The notes beneath the pieces were generated by a model. The model ran no database searches, was not told the DNA's origin, and saw only the letters and a list, made by a program, of their open reading frames with translations. This document shows positions 7,024 to 12,399 of a stretch of DNA of 12,399 nt, one piece after another. This DNA is from Candidatus Segatella albertsiae (lineage in GTDB: Bacteria > Bacteroidota > Bacteroidia > Bacteroidales > Bacteroidaceae): assembly GCA_002451555.1 (NCBI GenBank), contig DKCU01000035.1, positions 1 to 12,399 on the forward strand, read 5' to 3'. A program made the position numbers and the translations under genes. Each line of letters starts with the position of its first letter. The first letter of the stretch is position 1.

Positions 7024-7112
7024 CTGCTATATATTATATATAATGTATAATCTATAAAACTTTCTATTTTAGAAAAAATGATAGCAATACTTGTTCGCAA
7101 TCATGCTAAAGA

Positions 7113-8732
7113 TTATTGCAAACCGTACATCTTGGCTTTCTGCTCCTTGATGGCCTCGTCGTAGATGTACTCATCGTATGACATGAGTTTGTCGATGGTA
7201 CCTGCTGGAGTCAGTTCGATGATGCGGTTGGCCACGGTGTTGATGAACTCGTGGTCGTGGCTGGCGAAGAGGATGTTGCCCTTGAATGCTACCAAGTTGT
7301 TGTTGAATGCCTGGATGCTCTCCAAGTCCAAGTGGTTGGTTGGAGTGTCGAGAATCAAGCAGTTGGCGTTCTGCAACTGCATACGGGCAATCATACATCT
7401 CATCTTCTCACCTCCGGAGAGCACGTTCACCTTCTTCAATACTTCCTCGCCGCTGAAGAGCATACGACCTAAGTAGCCTTTCATGGCCACCTCGTTGCCT
7501 GGACCATATTGGCTCAGCCAGTCAACCAAGTTCTTGTCGCTCTGGAAGAAAGCGGTATTGTCGAGTGGGAGGTAAGCGGTCGTGATGGTCACGCCCCACT
7601 TGTATTCACCTGCGTCGGCCTTGCGGTTACCGTTGATGATCTCGAAGAGGGCGGTCATAGCCTTAGGGTTGTGAGAGAGGAATACCACCTTCTCGCCCTT
7701 TTCGATGTTGAAGTTGACGTTGTCAAAGAGTACTGTTCCGTCCTCATCGACAGCCTTCAAGCCTTCTACCTCCAAAATTTGGTTGCCTGGTTCGCGATCC
7801 ATCTGGAAGATGATGCCTGGGTACTTGCGGCTTGATGGGCGGATCTCCTCAACATTCAACTTCTCCAACATCTTCTTGCGGGAAGTTGTCTGCTTGCTCT
7901 TTGCCACGTTGGCTGAGAATCGACGGATGAACTCCTCCAACTGCTTCTTCTTCTCCTCTGCCTTCATCTTCTGGTTCTGAGCTTGGCGGAGAGCCAACTG
8001 AGAACTCTCGTACCAGAAAGAGTAGTTACCTGCAAACATGGTTATCTTACCGAAGTCAATATCGACGGTCTGTGTACTAACAGAGTCGAGGAAGTGACGG
8101 TCGTGAGATACCACCAATACGGTTTGCTCCACGTTGCTCAAGTATTCCTCCAACCACTCTACGGTGTCGAGGTCGAGGTCGTTGGTAGGCTCGTCGAGGA
8201 GGAGGTTGTCAGGGTTGCCGAAGAGGGCTTTTGCCAACATGACACGCACCTTCTCTGTATTAGAAAGCTCACCCACGAGTTTGTCATGCTGTTCCTCCTT
8301 CACGCCGAGGTTTTGGAGAAGCTGTGCAGCGTTGCTCTCAGCCTCCCAACCATTCATTTCTGCGAACTTTAACTCCAAGTCGGCAGCGCGGTTACCATCT
8401 TCCTCTGTCATCTCTGGTTTAGCGTAGAGACGCTCACGCTCCTTCATGTTTTCCCAGAGAGGCTGGTGACCCATGAGGACAGTGTCCATTACACGATATT
8501 CATCGTATTTGAAGTGATCCTGTTCCAATACGGAAAGACGCTCGCCTGGACCAAGCTCCACCGTACCCTTGTTGGGTTCCAAGTCGCCGCTGATGGCACG
8601 GAGGAATGTTGACTTACCGGCACCGTTGGCACCGATAATACCATAGATGTTACCATGAGTGAACTTGAGGTTCACGTCCTTGTAAAGAACTCTCTTTCCG
8701 AATTGAATTGCAAGATTTGTTACTGTAATCAT
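7113..8732 (-). CDS. ABC-F family ATPase, YbiT-like, with one degenerate ATP site
   Basis: A 539-residue soluble protein with two ABC ATPase domains and no membrane segments; ABC-F proteins act on the ribosome. Similarity in length and linker (RFSANVAKSKQTTSRKK, 271-287) is to the E. coli YbiT subfamily, not known as resistance factors. Domain 1 has an intact Walker A (GANGAGKST, 34-42), Q-loop Gln 71, Walker B DEPTNDLD at 180-187 and switch His 210, but its signature is LSNTEK (156-161). Domain 2 has a canonical signature LSGGEKMR (438-445) and His 492, but where Walker A should be it reads SHNPKAMT (353-360), lacking GxGK; the Q-loop Gln is absent (YLPLDN, 388-392 region); and Walker B is DTPTNHLD with Thr 463 for the catalytic Glu. 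Thus one composite site is complete and the other is not. It is divergent from the RluA-family gene. Confidence 0.95.
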   Translation of the reverse strand: MITVTNLAIQFGKRVLYKDVNLKFTHGNIYGIIGANGAGKSTFLRAISGDLEPNKGTVELGPGERLSVLEQDHFKYDEYRVMDTVLMGHQPLWENMKERERLYAKPEMTEEDGNRAADLELKFAEMNGWEAESNAAQLLQNLGVKEEQHDKLVGELSNTEKVRVMLAKALFGNPDNLLLDEPTNDLDLDTVEWLEEYLSNVEQTVLVVSHDRHFLDSVSTQTVDIDFGKITMFAGNYSFWYESSQLALRQAQNQKMKAEEKKKQLEEFIRRFSANVAKSKQTTSRKKMLEKLNVEEIRPSSRKYPGIIFQMDREPGNQILEVEGLKAVDEDGTVLFDNVNFNIEKGEKVVFLSHNPKAMTALFEIINGNRKADAGEYKWGVTITTAYLPLDNTAFFQSDKNLVDWLSQYGPGNEVAMKGYLGRMLFSGEEVLKKVNVLSGGEKMRCMIARMQLQNANCLILDTPTNHLDLESIQAFNNNLVAFKGNILFASHDHEFINTVANRIIELTPAGTIDKLMSYDEYIYDEAIKEQKAKMYGLQ

Positions 8733-8767
8733 TATATATTATACCTTATTCTTTTTAGTTTTGGGTG

Positions 8768-8798
8768 CAAAATTACGAAAAAATATTTGAATATCAAT
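8768..8798 (-). promoter_or_regulatory. Promoter for the ABC-F gene
   Basis: On the minus strand TAATTTTG (8768-8775) matches TAnnTTTG exactly, with ATTG (8795-8798) 19 bases upstream standing in for TTTG. It lies 35 bases before the ABC-F start codon. The -7 element is a perfect match; the -33 element is weaker. Confidence 0.6.
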
Positions 8799-8846
8799 AA
8801 TTTATTGTGGAAACTTGCTTAATTTTTAGTTAAAATGTATCTGAAA

Positions 8847-8878
8847 CTTGGCGGTATTGCCAAAAAGACGTACTTTTG
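8847..8878 (+). promoter_or_regulatory. Promoter for the RluA-family gene
   Basis: TACTTTTG (8871-8878) matches TAnnTTTG exactly and CTTG (8847-8850) lies 20 bases upstream. Transcription would start near 8885, which excludes the upstream in-frame ATG at 8835 and supports the ATG at 8904 as the real start. It is back to back with the ABC-F promoter at 8768-8798. Confidence 0.6.
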
Positions 8879-8903
8879 TAAGCCAAAATTAAGAATATAT
8901 CCA

Positions 8904-9839
8904 ATGGTACATCAAAGCAATAAATGGCAGAATCATGCCAAGAACTATCGAGGGGGCTACGGCGTTCCTCACGACTACGACCACTATACGGTCGGCAAGC
9001 CAGCTCCGCTCTTGGAGTGGCTTCTTGCGAATGTGAAGAGTGAGAGCAAGACGAAGATTAAACAAACTTTACAGGGTAGGGGCATCAAGGTGGATGGCAA
9101 GGTTGTCACCCAGTTCGACTATGCCTTGCGCCCAGGTATGAAAGTTGCGGTAAGCAAGACGAAGAAAAACAATGAACAGTTTAAGAGCAAATATGTCAAG
9201 ATTGTTTACGAGGACAGATATCTTGTCGTGGTAGAGAAAAACGTCGGCATCCTGAGTATGGCGGCAGGTCATTCCACTCTCAATGTCAAGGCTGTGCTCG
9301 ATGATTATTTTCATAAGACTCGCCAAAACTGCCAGGCGCATGTCGTCCATCGTCTCGACCGTGACACTTCGGGCTTGATGATCTATGCCAAGGACAAGCA
9401 AACGGAGTTGGCTTTGGAGGATGACTGGCATCATAATGTCTATGACAGAAGATACGTCGCTGTAGTCTCTGGAGAAATGGAGGAAGACGAGGGTACGATT
9501 GCCAACTGGCTCAAGGACAACAAGGCTTATATAACTTATAGCAGTCCTACGGATAATGGCGGTAAGTATGCTGTTACTCACTTTCATACGCTTGCTCGTT
9601 CGACCGAACATTCTTTGGTGGAATTCCGTTTGGAGACAGGGCGCAAGAACCAAATCCGTGTGCATACAGCCGACATGGGACATCCTGTCTGTGGCGACAT
9701 CAAGTATGGTAATGGTGATGACCCTTGCCATCGTCTTTGCCTCCATGCCTATGTGCTCTGTTTCTATCATCCCGTGACCCATCAGCCGATGGAGTTTGAA
9801 ACACCGATACCAGCGGAGTTCCGTCGCCTTTTCAAATAA
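8904..9839 (+). CDS. RluA-family RNA pseudouridine synthase with S4 domain
   Basis: A 311-residue enzyme that isomerises uridine to pseudouridine in structured RNA, probably rRNA or tRNA. An S4 RNA-binding domain covers about 35-85 (LLEWLLANVKSES, then QGRGIKVDGKVV). The catalytic domain has the family motif HRLDRDTSGL at 149-158 with catalytic Asp 152, RRYVAVVSG at 182-190, and the TGRKNQIRVHTADMGHPVCGD segment at 246-265. The reading frame is open upstream to an ATG at 8835, but a promoter lies inside that extension, so I chose the ATG at 8904 (MVHQSNKW). The target site cannot be read from the sequence. It may be followed in the same transcript by the small membrane protein 70 bases downstream. 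Confidence 0.93.
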   Translation: MVHQSNKWQNHAKNYRGGYGVPHDYDHYTVGKPAPLLEWLLANVKSESKTKIKQTLQGRGIKVDGKVVTQFDYALRPGMKVAVSKTKKNNEQFKSKYVKIVYEDRYLVVVEKNVGILSMAAGHSTLNVKAVLDDYFHKTRQNCQAHVVHRLDRDTSGLMIYAKDKQTELALEDDWHHNVYDRRYVAVVSGEMEEDEGTIANWLKDNKAYITYSSPTDNGGKYAVTHFHTLARSTEHSLVEFRLETGRKNQIRVHTADMGHPVCGDIKYGNGDDPCHRLCLHAYVLCFYHPVTHQPMEFETPIPAEFRRLFK

Positions 9840-9909
9840 ACTTCGCTTGGATGTTGCTGTCAGAAAAGCATCGTTTCAGGCATTAGTAAAAGTAAAATAT
9901 TAAGAAAAA

Positions 9910-10062
9910 ATGGATAATTTCGGATATTATGTTTTCGCCTTGGTAGTGCTCATTGTTGGCTTCCTGATTGTAAAGAAAGTTGCCACTTGTATGATCAAGG
10001 CTGTAGTGGCAATCATCGTGCTTGCAGTGTTGGCAGGTATTTATTGGCTGTATTTCTCCTAA
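9910..10062 (+). CDS. Small two-helix membrane protein, function unknown
   Basis: A 50-residue open frame with ATG at 9910 and TAA at 10060-10062. It starts MDNFGYYVFALVVLIVGFLI, has a short basic loop KKVATCMIK at 22-30, and then a second hydrophobic helix (about 31-49) ending in WLYFS. The helix-KK-helix form predicts a hairpin with the basic loop in the cytoplasm and both ends in the periplasm. I do not recognise a named family; short proteins of this form occur in Bacteroidota, as far as I recall. It lies 70 bases after the pseudouridine synthase and 53 bases before the ABC importer gene, all on the plus strand, so co-transcription is possible. Codon use and strong hydrophobic pattern argue that it is real. 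Confidence 0.75.
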   Translation: MDNFGYYVFALVVLIVGFLIVKKVATCMIKAVVAIIVLAVLAGIYWLYFS

Positions 10063-10115
10063 GTATAGGATAAGAAGGTAGGCTGATTGTATTTGTTTTA
10101 GATTTTGATAGGTAA

Positions 10116-11675
10116 ATGAAGAAACGGAGAATTGTTTTCCTTGGCTACTTGTGCTTTGTTATTTTGTCTGTCGGTATGTTCTTTTCAGCTTGTAGCCGTG
10201 GTGCAGGGAGTAACAGCCGACAAATCAAGAGCAAGGAAGATTTGAAAGGTGCTGTTATTGGTGTACAGTTAGGTACAACGAGTGATGGACTCGCCACTGA
10301 GTTGGAGAGGAAGGGCGACGGCACAAAGGTGGAGCGATACAACAAGGGAGCTGATGCAATTCAGGCTCTTCGACAAGGTAAGATAGACTGTGTGGTGACC
10401 GATGAGGCACCAGCTAAGGCTTTCTTGCGAGTGAATCCTTCGCTTTGCGTTTTGCCCGAGACTTTCGACGAGTCAGGATTTGCCATTTGTGTGGCTAAGG
10501 GTAATGAGAATTTGCAAAAAGCACTGAATAGTGCCATTCGTCAACTTCAAGTGAATGGTACGATTGATTCCATCGTTCAGCGTCACATGGTGCAAGGCTT
10601 GGCTGTCGCTTATACTCCCAAGGCATCGGATGCCAAGAAGATAGGACAGGAAGCCTTGTCGCAGCTAGGTTTGAAGAAAACACTCCGATTTGCCACCAAC
10701 GCCACATTCGAGCCTTTCGAGTATTACCAGGCGGGCAAGATTGTGGGCATCGACGTAGATGTGGCTCATGCCCTCGGCGATTGCCTTGGAGTGGATGTCG
10801 AGATGCTTGATATGGAGTTTGATGCCATCATTACTTCTGTTCAGATGGGCAAGGCGGATGCAGGTATCGCGGGCATCACGGTGACCCCTGAAAGAGAGAA
10901 AAACATCAACTTCACTGATAATTATACCAATGTGCGTCAGGTGATTGTCGTAAATACAAGTTCGGAAGCAGTTGCTGGCAACCAGCAGGGATTTGTGGAT
11001 AAGTTCAAGTCTTGTTTTGTGGAGGATGGTCGCTATCAGTATCTATTGACTGGCTTGGGCAATACACTTGTCATAACCTTCTTCGCCATTATTCTCTCAG
11101 TTATCTTGGGTACACTGATAGCTATTGTTCGGGCGACGCATGAGCGACAGGGTAATCTGCGTTTCCTAGATATGATTTGTCAAGTTTATCTTACGATCAT
11201 TCGTGGTACGCCTACGATGGTACAGTTGCTCATTATTTATTATGTCGTTTTTGCATCAGCTGACATCAACAAGATTTTCGTGGCGGTCATCGCCTTTGGT
11301 TTGAACTCAGCTGCTTATATCGCCGAGGTGATTCGCTCAGGCATCATGTCGGTGGACAAGGGACAGATGGAGGCTGGAAGAAGTCTAGGACTTTCTTATG
11401 GCAAGACGATGCGTCTCGTCATCTTGCCACAGGCGTTTAAGAATGTACTGCCTGCCATGGGCAACGAGTTGATAACTCTGCTCAAGGAGACATCCATCAG
11501 CGGCTACATCGGGTTGGTGGATTTGACCAAAGGCTCTGATATTATCCGCAGTATCACTTACGAGGCTATGTTGCCATTGGGAGTGGTGGCGTGCATTTAT
11601 CTCGTTATTGTTCTCGGACTTTACACGGGTGTTCGTCGATTGGAGAAGTATCTTAGAAAGGGCGAGAGAAAATAA
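10116..11675 (+). CDS. Polar amino acid ABC importer: lipoprotein binding domain fused to permease, binding domain apparently permuted
   Basis: A 519-residue membrane protein joining substrate binding and translocation for a GlnPQ/HisMP-type importer. The N-terminal signal ends in a lipobox FSAC with Cys 26. Residues 37-158 (IKSKEDLKGAVIGVQLGTT onward) match the second part of a type-3 family binding protein (SBP_bac_3), with carboxylate-site Thr 54/55, QALRQGKID, and the amino-group Asp in VVTDEAP (96). After a linker (about 159-187), residues 188-280 match the first part: LRFATNATFEPFEYY, GIDVDVAHALG, FDAIITSVQMGKADAGIAG, and TVTPERE with the carboxylate-binding Arg 260. The permease follows from about 307 with about five helices, the 3-TM motif GTPTMVQ (364-370) and the EAA loop at 416-446. 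The order of the two halves is reversed from normal. The length equals an ordinary fusion, so it is easily overlooked. Its ATPase follows 16 bases later. Confidence 0.93.
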   Translation: MKKRRIVFLGYLCFVILSVGMFFSACSRGAGSNSRQIKSKEDLKGAVIGVQLGTTSDGLATELERKGDGTKVERYNKGADAIQALRQGKIDCVVTDEAPAKAFLRVNPSLCVLPETFDESGFAICVAKGNENLQKALNSAIRQLQVNGTIDSIVQRHMVQGLAVAYTPKASDAKKIGQEALSQLGLKKTLRFATNATFEPFEYYQAGKIVGIDVDVAHALGDCLGVDVEMLDMEFDAIITSVQMGKADAGIAGITVTPEREKNINFTDNYTNVRQVIVVNTSSEAVAGNQQGFVDKFKSCFVEDGRYQYLLTGLGNTLVITFFAIILSVILGTLIAIVRATHERQGNLRFLDMICQVYLTIIRGTPTMVQLLIIYYVVFASADINKIFVAVIAFGLNSAAYIAEVIRSGIMSVDKGQMEAGRSLGLSYGKTMRLVILPQAFKNVLPAMGNELITLLKETSISGYIGLVDLTKGSDIIRSITYEAMLPLGVVACIYLVIVLGLYTGVRRLEKYLRKGERK

Positions 11676-11691
11676 ATAAAACGTAATCATC

Positions 11692-12399
11692 ATGCAAGAG
11701 AACAATTTGAAATCGTCAAGTGAGATTGAACTCATCAAGATCGAGGGACTTGTAAAGCGTTATGGCGACAATACGGTTCTGAAGGGTATCTCTACTTCCA
11801 TTCGTCAGGGCGAAGTGGTGGCTATCATCGGTCCTTCGGGTTGCGGAAAAAGTACCTTTTTGCGTTCCATCAATCTCCTGGAGCAACCTTCCGAGGGTAA
11901 GATTTGGATTGAAGGCACGGATATCACTTCACGTGAGAATGACATCAATAAGATGCGTCAACGAGTCGGAATGGTGTTCCAACAGTTCAATCTTTTTCCT
12001 AATATGACCATTCGCCGCAACATCATGTTGGCTCCCGTAGAGTTGGGTAAGATGAATAAGACTGAGGCGGATGCCAAGGCTACGGATTTGTTGGATCGTA
12101 TCGGCTTGCTCGATAAAGCGGACAGTTATCCCGATAGTCTTTCGGGTGGTCAGAAACAACGTGTGGCGATAGCGCGAGCCTTGGCGATGAATCCCGAGGT
12201 GCTGCTTTTCGACGAACCAACTTCTGCGCTCGACCCGGAAATGGTAGGCGAGGTGTTGCAATTGATGAAAGAGGTAGCGGCAGGAGGAATGACGATGGTG
12301 GTGGTGACGCACGAGATGGGATTTGCCAGGGAAGTAGCCAATCGTGTGCTTTTCTTTAGCGATGGGTATATCACCGAAGAAGGAACGCCCGATGAGGTT
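11692..12399 (+). CDS. Polar amino acid ABC importer ATPase, GlnQ/HisP type (C-terminus cut by window edge)
   Basis: The first 236 residues of a cytoplasmic ATPase that powers the preceding permease. The frame stays open to the last base. Walker A GPSGCGKST is at 47-55, the Q-loop FQQFNLFPNMT at 96-106, signature LSGGQKQR at 150-157, Walker B LLFDEP at 171-176, D-loop SALD at 178-181, and the switch His 207 in VTHEMGF. FQQFNLFP and THEMGFA are typical of the polar amino acid branch (GlnQ, HisP, GltL). Family length is about 240-255, so only some 10-15 residues are missing. It starts 16 bases after the fusion gene and certainly shares its transcript. All motifs are canonical, so a homodimer with two working sites is expected. 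Substrate (glutamine, glutamate, arginine or other) is not determined. Confidence 0.95.
   Translation, partial: MQENNLKSSSEIELIKIEGLVKRYGDNTVLKGISTSIRQGEVVAIIGPSGCGKSTFLRSINLLEQPSEGKIWIEGTDITSRENDINKMRQRVGMVFQQFNLFPNMTIRRNIMLAPVELGKMNKTEADAKATDLLDRIGLLDKADSYPDSLSGGQKQRVAIARALAMNPEVLLFDEPTSALDPEMVGEVLQLMKEVAAGGMTMVVVTHEMGFAREVANRVLFFSDGYITEEGTPDEV

Noticed and set aside
6949..7112. CIRCE (HrcA operator) upstream of grpE
   Set aside because: No TTAGCACTC-N9-GAGTGCTAA-like sequence; the GTGCCAGCC/GGTTGGCAC hairpin only superficially resembles it.
8835..8903. 23-residue N-terminal extension of the pseudouridine synthase
   Set aside because: A good promoter (-7 box at 8871-8878) lies inside it, so it would not be transcribed; the ATG at 8904 is preferred.
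9069..9782. 237-residue minus-strand open frame inside the pseudouridine synthase gene
   Set aside because: Antisense shadow of a gene with intact catalytic motifs.
9840..10115. A frameshift or lost upstream gene part as the cause of the reversed binding-domain order
   Set aside because: The region before the fusion gene holds only the 50-residue membrane protein and no remnant of a first-half binding lobe; the fusion has its own signal peptide and lipobox at its start.

Overview
The window looks like chromosomal DNA from a Bacteroidota member, most likely Prevotellaceae (Prevotella/Segatella). The evidence is gene content (a galM - FHS sugar transporter - galK cluster, YbiT-like ABC-F, grpE-dnaJ), promoters of the Bacteroidota form (TTTG, about 20 bases, TAnnTTTG) and starts without Shine-Dalgarno sequences. 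The family-level assignment is inference. I see no RNA gene, CRISPR array or insertion sequence, and no gene-free stretch above 300 bases.

Left part, minus strand, read from high to low coordinates: ABC-F ATPase (8732-7113), grpE (6948-6271), dnaJ (6212-5052), folC (4800-3463), then a galactose operon of galM (3342-2257), an FHS-family sugar/H+ symporter (2125-800) and galK (700 to beyond base 1). GalM supplies alpha-D-galactose from the beta anomer, the symporter imports the sugar, and GalK phosphorylates it; galT and galE are not in view. GrpE and DnaJ are the nucleotide exchange factor and J-domain partner of a DnaK encoded elsewhere. The gaps on this strand hold a good promoter with a 15-base inverted repeat before galM, hairpins in both gaps of the gal operon, short repeats before folC, and hairpins after dnaJ and after the ABC-F gene.

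Right part, plus strand: an RluA-family pseudouridine synthase (8904-9839) divergent from the ABC-F gene, a 50-residue two-helix membrane protein (9910-10062), and a two-gene polar amino acid ABC importer: a lipoprotein binding-domain/permease fusion (10116-11675) and its GlnQ/HisP-type ATPase (11692 to the window end).

The most unusual feature is the fusion protein. Its binding domain appears circularly permuted: the segment that is normally second (lobe 2 plus the C-terminal tail) comes first, right after the lipobox, and the segment that is normally first comes next, right before the permease. The known ligand-contact positions are present in both pieces. The second is the ABC-F protein: its second nucleotide site is degenerate in Walker A, Q-loop and Walker B, and the opposing signature motif is degenerate too, so the protein appears built with one live and one dead ATP site.
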